Assembly: GCF_009830105.1 (NCBI RefSeq)
Contig: NZ_WURB01000031.1
Location: forward strand, 1 to 43,551
Source of the DNA: Microvirga makkahensis
GTDB lineage: Bacteria; Pseudomonadota; Alphaproteobacteria; Rhizobiales; Beijerinckiaceae
Length of the DNA stretch: 43,551 bases
Direction of reading: 5' to 3'
In this document: positions 23,509-32,497 of the stretch, in pieces
Layout: each line of letters opens with the position of its first letter
How positions within the stretch are numbered: position 1 is the first letter of the stretch
Position numbers and translations under genes: made by a program
Notes under the pieces: model-generated
Seen by the model: the letters and a program-made list of their open reading frames with translations, nothing else
The model's database searches: none
Told to the model about the DNA's origin: nothing

Positions 23509-24027
23509 ATGACGGCGTTCGCACGATCCACGGGCCGCTGGCTGGCGCGGCGCGCCGAAAATGTGGCGGCGGCCATGCTCGCCGCCATGTTTGCGGCCTT
23601 CCTCCTTCAGATTGCATTCCGCTATCTGCTCAATCTGCCCATCGGGTGGACTCATGAACTGAGCGCCATTCTGTGGATCTGGCTTGTTCTGTGGGGCGCT
23701 TCGTTCGTGGTCAGCGAGCGCGAGGAGATCCGGTTCGACGTCATCTATGGCGCTGTGGGACCTGGTGCGCGCCGGATCATGTGCATCATCACCGCCACAG
23801 CGCTCGTCGCACTCTATTCCGTATCGTTCCCGGCGGTTGTCGACTATGTCATCTTCATGAAGGTGCAGAGCTCCTCCTATCTGAACATCAGGTTCGATTT
23901 GCTGTTCGCGATCTACATCGTCTTCGCGCTCGCTGCGATCGTTCGATACATCTGGATTGCCTGGCAGGCCATGCGCGGGGCGGCGCCAGACGAGATTGAC
24001 ACCACCCAGGCGAGTTCCGGCGTATGA
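23509..24027 (+). CDS. dctQ: TRAP transporter small permease (DctQ family)
   Basis: A 172-residue membrane protein with four helices. IAFRYLLNLPIGWTHELSAI and the following ILWIWLVLWGASFVV are the usual DctQ core (R/L..W..E). AGGAGG precedes the ATG at 23509. Its stop overlaps the dctM start by four bases (ATGA). It supports the large subunit in sodium-driven import; the 92-base gap after dctP may let the binding protein be made in excess. Confidence 0.95.
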   Translation: MTAFARSTGRWLARRAENVAAAMLAAMFAAFLLQIAFRYLLNLPIGWTHELSAILWIWLVLWGASFVVSEREEIRFDVIYGAVGPGARRIMCIITATALVALYSVSFPAVVDYVIFMKVQSSSYLNIRFDLLFAIYIVFALAAIVRYIWIAWQAMRGAAPDEIDTTQASSGV

Positions 24028-25325
24028 CCTTCGCAAGTCCCTTCTCGCTCGCTCTCGTCGCGATCACCGCCCTCGCCTTTCTCGGCCTGCCCATCGGGCA
24101 TTCTATGATTGCCGGGTCGATCCTGTACCTCCTTCTGGCTGGGCAGGATATGGGAGCGGCGGCCGAACAGCTCCTCAATGGGATGTACTCCAACTACATC
24201 ATCCTATCGGTGCCGCTGTTCATCCTGGCTGCGGAATTCATGAACATCGGCAGCATGACCGACCGGCTCATGACGTTCTGCAATGCCCTGGTCGGCCGGT
24301 TCCGGGGCGGACTGGCACATGTCAATATTCTCCAAAGCATCATCTTCGCCGGCATGTCCGGATCGGCTATCGCGGATGCTGCGGGCACCGGGCGTATGAT
24401 GCAGATGATGATGACCCGCGATGGCCGGTACACGTCAAGCTATGCGGCAGCCACGACAGCCGTCTCGTCGGTGATCGGCCCAATCATCCCGCCGTCGATT
24501 CCGATGGTGCTTTATGCCCTGGTGTCGGACGCTTCCATCGGCTTTCTCTTCCTGGGCGGCGTCGTTCCAGGGCTGCTCATGGCGCTGAGTCAAATGGCCA
24601 TCGTGGCGGTCACGTCCCGCCGCAGGAACTTCCCCGTCGAGAAGCCCGTGCCGCTCAGGAAACTGCCGAGGATCACCTGGGACGCCTTCCCGTCCCTCAT
24701 GATGCCCGTCGTCCTGCTCGGGGGCATCTACAGCGGCGTGATGACACCCACGGAAGCCGCCGCCGTCGCGGCCGCCTATGCGCTCCTCATCTCTGCGGGC
24801 CTTTACCGAAGCGTCGGCTGGCGCAACTTCTACAACTCGCTCGCAATCAGCGCCCGTACGAGCATCTCGATCGGTATGCTGATCGCCGGCTCGTTGGTGT
24901 TCAACTACGTTGTGACCGTCGAGAACATCCCGGATTCGGTGCGGGCGCTCCTTGCCGGATGGGAGCTGTCGCCTGTCGGCTTCCTGATCCTCGTCAACGT
25001 CTTGCTGCTGGTGCTCGGCTGCGTTCTCGAGGGAACGGCCATCCTGCTGATCGTCGTTCCGGTGTTCATCCCGACAGCCCAGGCCTTGGGCATCGATTTG
25101 GTGCACTTCGGGGTCGTGGCCGTGGTCAACATCATGATCGGGCTGATCACGCCGCCCTACGGTCTTCTCCTGTTCATCATGGCGAGCATCTCAGGAGCCC
25201 CGCTGCGCCACATCGTGCGGGACATCATGCCGTTTCTCCTGGCGATGGTCGTCGCTCTCGCAATCCTCACCTTCGTGCCCGAAACCGTCCTCTGGCTGCC
25301 ACGTCTCTTCGGCTACCAGGGATAG
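24024..25325 (+). CDS. dctM: TRAP transporter large permease (DctM family)
   Basis: A 433-residue transport subunit with about twelve helices. Family segments include IFAGMSGSAIADAAGTGRMM, the IIPPSIPMVLYALV loop, SGVMTPTEAAAVAAAYALLI, and GLITPPYGLLLFIMASISGA near the end. The last two contain the sodium-site type glycine/threonine motifs. It forms the translocation path together with DctQ. The start overlaps dctQ and aroQ follows after 27 bases, so transport and metabolism are on one message. Confidence 0.95.
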   Translation: MTFASPFSLALVAITALAFLGLPIGHSMIAGSILYLLLAGQDMGAAAEQLLNGMYSNYIILSVPLFILAAEFMNIGSMTDRLMTFCNALVGRFRGGLAHVNILQSIIFAGMSGSAIADAAGTGRMMQMMMTRDGRYTSSYAAATTAVSSVIGPIIPPSIPMVLYALVSDASIGFLFLGGVVPGLLMALSQMAIVAVTSRRRNFPVEKPVPLRKLPRITWDAFPSLMMPVVLLGGIYSGVMTPTEAAAVAAAYALLISAGLYRSVGWRNFYNSLAISARTSISIGMLIAGSLVFNYVVTVENIPDSVRALLAGWELSPVGFLILVNVLLLVLGCVLEGTAILLIVVPVFIPTAQALGIDLVHFGVVAVVNIMIGLITPPYGLLLFIMASISGAPLRHIVRDIMPFLLAMVVALAILTFVPETVLWLPRLFGYQG

Positions 25326-25352
25326 CCGTCTGCATCCAAGGAAGGCATATCG

Positions 25353-25796
25353 ATGGCCAAACCGATTTACATCCTCAACGGCCCCAACCTGAATCGCCTT
25401 GGGACGCGCGAACCGGAGATCTATGGCCACACTACCCTGGCTGAAGTGGAAGCGATGTGCCGGGAGGCGGCCTCGAGCCGCCCGATTGTGTTCCGGCAGT
25501 CCAATCGGGAATTCGAGCTTATCGACTGGGTGCATGAAGCCATCGACGAGGGCAGCGGAATCATCATCAATCCGGCTGCGTTCACATTCACGTCCATGGC
25601 GCTGATGGACGCCCTGAAGATGTTCCGGGGACCCATCTTCGAGCTGCACATCACGAACATTCACCGGCGTGAGCCGATCTACCACAAGTCCTATGTCTCC
25701 CCGATTGCGACCGCGGTGATTGCCGGCCTCGGAGTCAGAGGTTATCCGGCGGCAGTCCAGGCAATGCACGATCTCGTCGCGACGGCGGAAATCTGA
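25353..25796 (+). CDS. aroQ: Type II 3-dehydroquinate dehydratase (catabolic context)
   Basis: A 147-residue dodecameric-type dehydroquinase that interconverts 3-dehydroquinate and 3-dehydroshikimate. NGPNLNRLGTREPEIYG gives the catalytic Arg19 and Tyr24; N73 lies in IINPAAFTFTS, and E97, H99 and R106 lie in FELHITNIHRRE. One feature is odd: the motif normally reads AYTHTS, but here it is AFTFTS, so the His that contacts substrate is Phe79. AAGGAAGG stands before the ATG. Its place between a TRAP transporter and an AroE homolog points to quinate breakdown, not aromatic amino acid synthesis. Confidence 0.92.
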   Translation: MAKPIYILNGPNLNRLGTREPEIYGHTTLAEVEAMCREAASSRPIVFRQSNREFELIDWVHEAIDEGSGIIINPAAFTFTSMALMDALKMFRGPIFELHITNIHRREPIYHKSYVSPIATAVIAGLGVRGYPAAVQAMHDLVATAEI

Positions 25797-25803
25797 GGCG
25801 GAG

Positions 25804-26706
25804 ATGAGCGAGTTGCTGCTGTCAGTGTCCAGCCTCGAGATGGGTGAAGTTGCGGAGTCGTGGAAGCATCCGTCTGTTCTCGCCGGCCTGGTGGGGGCAG
25901 GAATTCAGGCGTCCCGCACGCCCGCGCTCCATGAGCGGGAGGGCGCCGAGCAGGGACTTCGCTACGTCTATAAGCTGATCGATCTTGAGGCGCTCAGCCT
26001 TGATGCAGGTGCTCTCCCGGAGATCCTCACCGCCGCCCAGCGCTTCGGCTTTGCCGGTCTCAATATCACCTATCCCTGCAAGCAGACCGTGATCCCGCTT
26101 CTCGACGATCTGTCGCCGGACGCGGCGTCGCTCGGAGCCGTCAATACCGTTGTCCTGAAGGGTGGCCGACGTATTGGACACAACACCGACTTGTGGGGTT
26201 TTGCAGAGAGCTTCCGCCGCGAGCTTCCGGATGTGCGCCGGGACCGGGTCGTACAGTTCGGTGCTGGCGGCGCCGGAGCCGCGGTGGCCCATGCCCTGCT
26301 GTCCCTCGGGGCTGGACAGGTCTCCATCATCGATACTCACGAGGAGAGGGCCGAAGATCTTGCCGCCACCCTGCGCAAGCGCTTTGGCCACAACCGTGCC
26401 GTCTCCAATCCTGTTCTATCAGAGGCGGTGGCCGGAGCTGACGGGGTGGTCAACACCACCCCGGTAGGGATGGCCAAATATCCTGGTATGGCCGTGCCCT
26501 CTGATCTGCTTCGCCCGGAACTGTGGGTGGCCGACATTGTCTACTTTCCGCTTGAGACGGAGCTGCTGCGCGAGGCCAGAGCCCACGGGTGCCGCACGAT
26601 GGCAGGTGGTGGCATGGCCGTCTTCCAGGCCGTCGGTGCCTTTCGTCTCTTTACGGGGAAGGAGCCGAACGCCGCGCGCATGCTTCGTCACTTCCAGGAG
26701 ATGTAG
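25804..26706 (+). CDS. aroE: Shikimate/quinate dehydrogenase (AroE family)
   Basis: A 300-residue AroE-family oxidoreductase. The substrate domain has S37 and T39 (IQASRTP), K93 (NITYPCKQ) and D129 (GHNTDLWGF), the catalytic Lys-Asp pair. The nucleotide domain has QFGAGGAGAAVAHALL (residues 151-166). The TYPCKQ form and GHNTDLWGF are typical of the catabolic quinate/shikimate dehydrogenases that use NAD. GAGGCGGAG precedes the ATG, seven bases after the aroQ stop. A longer reading begins inside aroQ and lacks a better site. It would feed imported quinate or shikimate into dehydroquinate or dehydroshikimate. Confidence 0.92.
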   Translation: MSELLLSVSSLEMGEVAESWKHPSVLAGLVGAGIQASRTPALHEREGAEQGLRYVYKLIDLEALSLDAGALPEILTAAQRFGFAGLNITYPCKQTVIPLLDDLSPDAASLGAVNTVVLKGGRRIGHNTDLWGFAESFRRELPDVRRDRVVQFGAGGAGAAVAHALLSLGAGQVSIIDTHEERAEDLAATLRKRFGHNRAVSNPVLSEAVAGADGVVNTTPVGMAKYPGMAVPSDLLRPELWVADIVYFPLETELLREARAHGCRTMAGGGMAVFQAVGAFRLFTGKEPNAARMLRHFQEM

Positions 26707-26788
26707 GAGTTTCGCGGAAGGTTGCCTCCGGGTCAAACTGAGCCGTTGGGCGTGGCCTTATGAAGGTCAGCTTGCCCTGTGACTGCGG

Positions 26789-26830
26789 AAGTTCGGCTTT
26801 CGTCTGCCTCGTGCCGTAAGCCGACTTTTT
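26789..26830 (+). terminator. Probable Rho-independent terminator after aroE
   Basis: AAGTTCGGCTT and AAGCCGACTT pair with one bulged base around an 18-base loop, followed by a run of five T (TTTTT at 26826-26830). It lies 83 bases after the aroE stop and would end the TRAP/aro transcript. The long loop lowers confidence. The rest of the 240-bp gap (26707-26945) shows only the imu promoter. Confidence 0.5.
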
Positions 26831-26896
26831 AAGACTGCCAGCAAGGCAGACCGAAACATCCTTCTCCTCACAATTCACAGCTACTCCTGCGTGCAT

Positions 26897-26926
26897 TTGA
26901 CTCATCTCGCGATGAGAACATACTAA
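26897..26926 (+). promoter_or_regulatory. Promoter of the imuA-imuB-dnaE2 operon
   Basis: TTGACT (26897-26902) and TACTAA (26921-26926) are separated by 18 bases. The LexA box covers the -10 element, so repressor binding would block polymerase directly. The predicted start near 26933 leaves about 30 bases before the imuA ATG at 26964. Confidence 0.7.
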
Positions 26927-26930
26927 GAAC
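26916..26930 (+). promoter_or_regulatory. LexA (SOS) box, alphaproteobacterial type
   Basis: GAACATACTAAGAAC is an exact GAAC-N7-GAAC direct repeat, the known LexA operator of alphaproteobacteria. It overlaps the -10 box in front of the mutagenesis cassette, which is a classic LexA target. Confidence 0.9.
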
Positions 26931-26963
26931 ATCCTAAACACGAACTTGAGCGGGCACGGGATC

Positions 26964-27716
26964 ATGCATGCCGGGCGACAGGACAGCCTTGCCGCTTTGC
27001 GGCTCCAGATTGCCCGGCTCGAAGGCGGTTCCCGGAAAGCCAGGCCGCTGCCCTTCGGCCCTCGCGAGATCGACAGCCACCTGCCGGGAGGCGGCCTCGC
27101 GCGAGGGGCCCTTCATGAGATGATCGAGGCGGGATCGGCCTCCGAGTTCGCCGGCAGTACGACACTCTTCACCGCAGGGATCGTCGCCCGCCTCAAGGGA
27201 CCTGTTCTCTGGTGTCTGACGCGCCGGGATCTGTTCGCTCCAGGGCTTCTGCGCGCCGGACTTCATCCTGATCGCGTGATCTATGCCGAAGCCGAGCGCG
27301 AGCGCGAGATCCTGCCTCTCATCGAGGAAGGACTGCGCGAAAAAGGTTTGGCCGCCGTGGTCGGCGAGGTTACGCGCCTGGGCCTCACCGCATCGCGCCG
27401 CCTGCAACTGGCAGCTGAAGCCACAGGCGTGACGGCGCTCGTCATCCGGCGCTGGTGGACAGTCGCCGAGAAGGATCTGGTCCGCTTGCCGACGGCTGCC
27501 GCAACCCGCTGGCGCATTGCTCCTGCCCCATCTGAACTCATGCCGGCACCCGGTCTTGGACGGGAACGCTGGCAGGTCGAACTCCTGCGCTGTCGTGGCG
27601 CTGAACCTCGTACATGGATTCTGGAGGCCTGCGATGCGAAGGGTCGTCTCGCTTTACCTGCCGACCTGGCCAACCGATCGGATCAGGCGGCGGACCGGCG
27701 AGCCGCCGCGTCATGA
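26964..27716 (+). CDS. imuA: ImuA, RecA/SulA-like protein of the SOS mutagenesis cassette
   Basis: A 250-residue protein of the ImuA family, an accessory factor of translesion synthesis by DnaE2. Features are LPFGPREIDSHLPGGGLARG (a RecA-like beginning, about residues 35-54), ALHEMIEAGSASEFAGSTTL, and TRLGLTASRRLQLAAEATGV with ALVIRRWW. The classical P-loop is not conserved, as usual in the family. I prefer the ATG at 26964; a TTG at 26946 is possible but would lie within about 13 bases of the predicted transcript start. The gene overlaps imuB by 83 bases. Confidence 0.9.
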   Translation: MHAGRQDSLAALRLQIARLEGGSRKARPLPFGPREIDSHLPGGGLARGALHEMIEAGSASEFAGSTTLFTAGIVARLKGPVLWCLTRRDLFAPGLLRAGLHPDRVIYAEAEREREILPLIEEGLREKGLAAVVGEVTRLGLTASRRLQLAAEATGVTALVIRRWWTVAEKDLVRLPTAAATRWRIAPAPSELMPAPGLGRERWQVELLRCRGAEPRTWILEACDAKGRLALPADLANRSDQAADRRAAAS

Positions 27717-29133
27717 GCCCCTGGTGACCGCGCACGTGGTCGGCTCGCGCCGTGTCGTGCGTGCCGCCTGCGCTGCTGCGCAGGACATCGGCCTCTATTC
27801 CGGCATGGCGTTGGCTCAGGCTCAGGCGCTGGTGCCGAACCTGCATGTGGCAGAGGCCACGCCCGAGGAGGACGACGCCTCGCTCCGGGAGCTCGCGCGC
27901 TGGGCTATCAACTACTCGCCCGTAGTGTCGCCCGATCCGCCGGATGGGCTCTGGATCGACATCGCCGGTGTGGCGCATCTCTTCGGCAGCGAGGAGGAAC
28001 TGCTCCGTGATCTCACCAGCCGCCTGACGCGCCAGGGCATCGCTGCGAAAGCGGCGGTCGCCGACGCTCCTGGGACAGCCTGGGCCGTGACCCGCTACGG
28101 CGCGGGCGGTGTCGTGCCCACGGGCCGGGCCGTGGATGCTGTCGCGCCCCTGTCGATCCGCGCCCTGAGGCTTCCCGTCGACAAGCTCGGCACCCTGCAT
28201 CGTCTTGGCATCGAGCGGATTGGCCAGTTGGCCGCCATGCCGCGTGCGCCGCTGGTCCGTCGCTTCGGACGGGACGTAGCTCTGCGGCTCGATCAGGCCA
28301 TGGGTCATTCGTTCGAGCCCATCACGCCCCTCGTTCCCAAAGAGACCCCGACCGCCGCCCTCGCCTTCGCGGAGCCGATTGGCCGACTCGAGGATCTCAC
28401 ATCCGTGGTGCTGCGTCTCGCCAAGGATCTATGCCGGCAATTGGAATGCCGCGGTGAAGGCGCTCGCCGGCTCGATCTCCTCTGCCAGCGTGTTGATCAG
28501 AAGAGCGCCTGCCTGCGGGTCGGGACCGCCAAGGCCAACAGGGACGCCGTTCATCTGGCCAGGCTCTTCGACGAACGTCTCCAAACCATCGATCCCGGTT
28601 TCGGCATCGAGGAGATCGTGCTGGTCGCGAGCAAGGTGGAGCCCCTGACGGAGAGGCAAACCCAGGCGCAGGGCATGGGCGATGAGGCGGGCGAAGCCGA
28701 CATGAGCCAGCTTGTCGACCGCCTCGGCGCCCGCATCGGCATGAGGAACGTTTACCGCCTCGCGCCCGTCCAGAGCCTCGTGCCGGAGCGCATGGCACGC
28801 CGGATTCCAGCGCTCGCGCCGCCAACGGGCTCCGTCTGGCCAGAGAACCTGCCGCGACCACCGCGCCTGCTCGATCCGCCCGAACCGGTGGTGGCGACCG
28901 CCCTTCTCCCGGATCACCCGCCGCGGTTCTTTATCTGGCGCAACGTGAAGCACAATGTCGCCAAGGCTGACGGGCCGGAACGCATCACGCCCGAATGGTG
29001 GAACGGCGACAAGGGCTCGGCCGCCCGCGACTATTACCGCGTCGAGACCGAGCAAGGCGGCCGCTTCTGGATTTTTCGCGATGCCCCCACTGCTGAAGGC
29101 GGACGCTGGTGGATGCATGGGTTCTTCGCATGA
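27634..29133 (+). CDS. imuB: ImuB, inactive Y-family polymerase-like mutagenesis factor
   Basis: A 499-residue Y-family-like protein. The N-terminal block RRVVSLYLPTWPTDRIRRRT replaces the metal-binding DxDxF site of true polymerases, so it has no polymerase activity; it recruits DnaE2 to the beta clamp. The palm-like DGLWIDIAGVAHLFGSEEEL, the helix-hairpin-helix region around LGIERIGQLAAMPRAPLVRR, and the C-terminal RDYYRVETEQGGRFWIFRDA are typical. The ATG at 27634 has GGAGG upstream within imuA. Its stop overlaps the dnaE2 start. Confidence 0.93.
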   Translation: MRRVVSLYLPTWPTDRIRRRTGEPPRHEPLVTAHVVGSRRVVRAACAAAQDIGLYSGMALAQAQALVPNLHVAEATPEEDDASLRELARWAINYSPVVSPDPPDGLWIDIAGVAHLFGSEEELLRDLTSRLTRQGIAAKAAVADAPGTAWAVTRYGAGGVVPTGRAVDAVAPLSIRALRLPVDKLGTLHRLGIERIGQLAAMPRAPLVRRFGRDVALRLDQAMGHSFEPITPLVPKETPTAALAFAEPIGRLEDLTSVVLRLAKDLCRQLECRGEGARRLDLLCQRVDQKSACLRVGTAKANRDAVHLARLFDERLQTIDPGFGIEEIVLVASKVEPLTERQTQAQGMGDEAGEADMSQLVDRLGARIGMRNVYRLAPVQSLVPERMARRIPALAPPTGSVWPENLPRPPRLLDPPEPVVATALLPDHPPRFFIWRNVKHNVAKADGPERITPEWWNGDKGSAARDYYRVETEQGGRFWIFRDAPTAEGGRWWMHGFFA

Positions 29134-32100
29134 GCGAGCGCCCTGCAGATCCCACCTACGCCGAGCTTCAGGTCACGACCCATTTCTCGTTCCTGCGCGG
29201 CGCCTCAAGCCCGCAGGAGCTGTTCGAGCAAGCGAAGCTCCTCGGCATCACGGCGCTCGGCATCACCGACCGCAACTCGCTGGCGGGAATCGTGCGTGCC
29301 TACGAGGCCTCTCGGGATACGGGCGTACGGCTGATCGTCGGATGTCGTCTTGATCTCACCGATGGCACGTCGCTCCTCGTCTATCCCACGGATCGCGCCG
29401 CCTATTCCCGCCTGTGCCGGCTGCTCAGCATCGGCAAGAGCCGCGGCGGCAAGGGGCAGTGCCATCTTGCCTGGGATGATGTGGTCGCCTGGAACGAGGG
29501 ACTGCTCGCTGTTCTGCTGGGCGATCATGCTGACGACAGGCTTAGGGCCAACCTCGCCCGTCTCACACGGACCTTCGGCAACCGCGCCTACATGGCCCTG
29601 ATCCGGCGCTTCGTGCCCAACGAGCATGTGCGCCTCTACGCCATTGAGCAGGCGGCGCAGGCAGCCCGAGTGCCGACCATCGCCATGGGCGATGTGCTCT
29701 ATCACTACCCGGGCCGCCGCCGCCTGCAGGATGTCGTCTCCTGCATTCGGGAAGGCTGCACCATCGATGAGGCCGGCTATCGCCTCGAGCGTCATGCCGA
29801 CCGCTACCTCAAGGATCCGGCTGAGATGGAGCGCCTCTTCGGGCGCCACAGGCAAGCGTTCCGGCGCGTGCAAGAGATCCTGGGTCGCTGCACCTTCTCG
29901 CTCGACGAGTTGCGCTATCAGTATCCATCCGAGACCGATCCCGGCGAGACGGCCCAGGAGAAGCTGGAACGGCTCACTTGGGATGGTGCAAGGCAGCGCT
30001 ATCCGGACGGCATCCCCGATGCGGTCGCGACGACCTGCCGTCGTGAGCTGCGTCTGATCAAGGAGCTGGGCTATGCGCCCTACTTCCTGACCGTGCACGC
30101 CATCGTGTCCTTTGCCAGGTCGCGCGGCATCCTGTGCCAGGGCCGCGGCTCTGCGGCAAACTCCGCCGTGTGCTTCGTGCTTGGCATCACCTCCATCAAC
30201 CCGACCGAGCACGACCTGCTGTTCGAGCGCTTCGTCTCACAGGAGCGGCGCGAGCCGCCGGACATCGATGTCGATTTCGAGCACGAGCGCCGCGAAGAGG
30301 TGATCCAGTGGATCTACGACACCTACGGCCGCCATCGCGCGGCGCTGACCGCCGTCGTGTCCTGCTATCGCGCCAAGGGCGCCGTGCGCGAGGTCGGCAA
30401 GGCCCTCGGCGTTCCCGAGGATGTGACGGCGGGACTGGCCGGCCTCGTCTGGGGCTGGGGCAACGATGGGGTGTCGGACAAGGAGGCCAGGGAACTCAAC
30501 CTCAACCTCGACGATCCGCGCCTGCGCATGACCTTGGAGCTTGCGAGCGAACTCATCGGTGCGCCGCGCCATCTCTCGCAGCACCCTGGCGGCTTCGTGC
30601 TCACGCAGGATCGCCTCGACGACCTCGTGCCGATCGAACCGGCCGCCATGGAGAACCGGCAGGTCATCGAGTGGGACAAGAACGACATCGACACCCTCAA
30701 ATTCATGAAGGTCGATGTGCTGGGACTGGGCATGCTCGGCTGCCTGCGCCGCGCCTTCGATCTTCTCCGCGAGCACAAGGGCGAGGACTACGACATCGCC
30801 ACGATCCCGGGCAAGGACGAGGCGACCTACGCCATGATCCGCAGGGCCGATACGGTGGGCACGTTCCAGATCGAGAGCCGGGCCCAGATGGCGATGCTGC
30901 CGCGCATGAAGCCGAAGACCTTCTACGATATCGTCATTCAGGTGGCGATCGTTCGCCCCGGCCCGATCCAGGGCGACATGGTGCATCCCTACCTGCGCCG
31001 CCGCGAGAAGAGAGAGGAAGTCGAATACCCGCGCCCGGAGCTCAGGCGCGTGCTGGAGAAGACACTCGGCGTACCCCTCTTCCAGGAGCAGGCCATGCGG
31101 GTGGCGATCGAATGCGCCGGCTTCACGCCCTCGGAGGCCGATCAGCTCCGGCGCGCGATGGCGACCTTCAAGTTCACAGCCGGCGTGTCGAAGTTCCGCG
31201 AGAAGCTGATCACGGGCATGACCGCTCGTGGTTACGATGCGGCCTTTGCCGAGCGCACCTTCAGGCAGCTCGAAGGCTTCGGCTCCTATGGCTTCCCGGA
31301 GAGCCATGCGGCGAGCTTCGCCAAGATCGCCTATGCCTCGTCTTGGATGAAGTGCCGCCATCCGGACGTGTTCTGCTGCGCCATCCTCAACTCCCAGCCC
31401 ATGGGCTTCTATGCGCCCGCCCAACTGGTGCGGGACGCGCAGGCTCATGGCGTCGAGGTGCGCCCCGTCGACATCAACCACTCGCGCTGGGACTGCATCC
31501 TGGAGCCGACCCGGAACCCGAAACGTTTCGCTGTCCGGCTCGGGTTCCGGATGGTGCATGGTCTTGCCAATGCGGATGGCGCGATAGTCCCGATCATCCG
31601 CGCCGAGCGGCCTTACGCGTCCATCGAGGATCTCTGGCGGCGGGCCGGCCTTCCGGTGAAAGCCCTCAGGCACCTCGCCGAGGCCGATGCCTACGGCTCC
31701 ATCGGAATCGATCGCCGTGAAGCGCTCTGGACCATCGAAGGTCTATCGGACGAGGTGCTGCCCCTGTTCGTAGCCGCTGACGAGCGCGAACGCACCATCA
31801 GGCCCGAACTCGTCGAGCCTGAGGTCGATCTCGTTCCCATGACGGAAGGCCGGGAGGTCGTGGAGGATTATCGTTCGGTCGGTTTGACGCTGCGCCGTCA
31901 TCCCGTGGCATTCCTGCGGCAGGAACTGACCGAACGCTGGATCCATTCGTGCGGAAATCTTCACCGTGCTCGGGACGGCGAGCGTGTCACGGTGGCAGGC
32001 CTTGTCCTGGTGCGTCAGAAGCCGGGCTCGGCCAAAGGCGTGACCTTCATGACCATCGAGGACGAGACGGACGTCGCCAATCTCGTGATCTGGTCCGCGG

Positions 32101-32408
32101 TGTTCGAGAGGCACCGGCGCCTGATCCTGTCCTCGGGCATGATCGGCTGCCGCGGCCGGGTTCAGCGAGAAGGTGGTGTTACCCACCTCATCGCCGAGCA
32201 CTTCATCGATCTGTCTGATCTGCTGCGTTCAATCGGAGATAGAGGTGGGGCTCTGCGGATGAGGCATGGCCGCGGAGACGAAGCTAAGGCCGGCATGCGC
32301 CAAATATTGCGCTCGGGGCCGCAAGGTGCTCCCGACCGAGTAAGCCAAGAGGCAGTGGAGGACTATCAAGCGCCTGTCATCAAAGTCGCAACACGAGATT
32401 TCCGCTAA
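29130..32408 (+). CDS. dnaE2: Error-prone DNA polymerase III alpha subunit DnaE2
   Basis: A 1092-residue C-family polymerase of the DnaE2/ImuC group. The N-terminal PHP domain begins TYAELQVTTHFSFLRGASSP with LGITDRNSLAG. The catalytic aspartates are D378, D380 and D382 in PDIDVDFEHERREEV. An OB-fold follows near the end (VTVAGLVLVRQKPGSAKGVT, then FMTIEDETDVANLVIW). The ATG overlaps the imuB stop (ATGA). It carries out mutagenic synthesis past DNA damage during SOS. The last 50 residues (after IDLSDLLRSIG) are variable and basic, as in relatives. Confidence 0.96.
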   Translation: MSERPADPTYAELQVTTHFSFLRGASSPQELFEQAKLLGITALGITDRNSLAGIVRAYEASRDTGVRLIVGCRLDLTDGTSLLVYPTDRAAYSRLCRLLSIGKSRGGKGQCHLAWDDVVAWNEGLLAVLLGDHADDRLRANLARLTRTFGNRAYMALIRRFVPNEHVRLYAIEQAAQAARVPTIAMGDVLYHYPGRRRLQDVVSCIREGCTIDEAGYRLERHADRYLKDPAEMERLFGRHRQAFRRVQEILGRCTFSLDELRYQYPSETDPGETAQEKLERLTWDGARQRYPDGIPDAVATTCRRELRLIKELGYAPYFLTVHAIVSFARSRGILCQGRGSAANSAVCFVLGITSINPTEHDLLFERFVSQERREPPDIDVDFEHERREEVIQWIYDTYGRHRAALTAVVSCYRAKGAVREVGKALGVPEDVTAGLAGLVWGWGNDGVSDKEARELNLNLDDPRLRMTLELASELIGAPRHLSQHPGGFVLTQDRLDDLVPIEPAAMENRQVIEWDKNDIDTLKFMKVDVLGLGMLGCLRRAFDLLREHKGEDYDIATIPGKDEATYAMIRRADTVGTFQIESRAQMAMLPRMKPKTFYDIVIQVAIVRPGPIQGDMVHPYLRRREKREEVEYPRPELRRVLEKTLGVPLFQEQAMRVAIECAGFTPSEADQLRRAMATFKFTAGVSKFREKLITGMTARGYDAAFAERTFRQLEGFGSYGFPESHAASFAKIAYASSWMKCRHPDVFCCAILNSQPMGFYAPAQLVRDAQAHGVEVRPVDINHSRWDCILEPTRNPKRFAVRLGFRMVHGLANADGAIVPIIRAERPYASIEDLWRRAGLPVKALRHLAEADAYGSIGIDRREALWTIEGLSDEVLPLFVAADERERTIRPELVEPEVDLVPMTEGREVVEDYRSVGLTLRRHPVAFLRQELTERWIHSCGNLHRARDGERVTVAGLVLVRQKPGSAKGVTFMTIEDETDVANLVIWSAVFERHRRLILSSGMIGCRGRVQREGGVTHLIAEHFIDLSDLLRSIGDRGGALRMRHGRGDEAKAGMRQILRSGPQGAPDRVSQEAVEDYQAPVIKVATRDFR

Positions 32409-32497
32409 ACGGACGTCGGCGTCGCCTTCGGTCGAGACAAACCGACTCGCTCGTTACGCTGGTCTGTTTACCGCTGGCAACATGCCTGAGTGCGTGT

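Noticed and set aside
30237..31673. Long open reading on the minus strand opposite dnaE2 (478 codons)
   Set aside because: It lies wholly opposite a strongly conserved gene, has His/Asp/Arg-rich composition typical of antisense frames in GC-rich DNA, and no known family.
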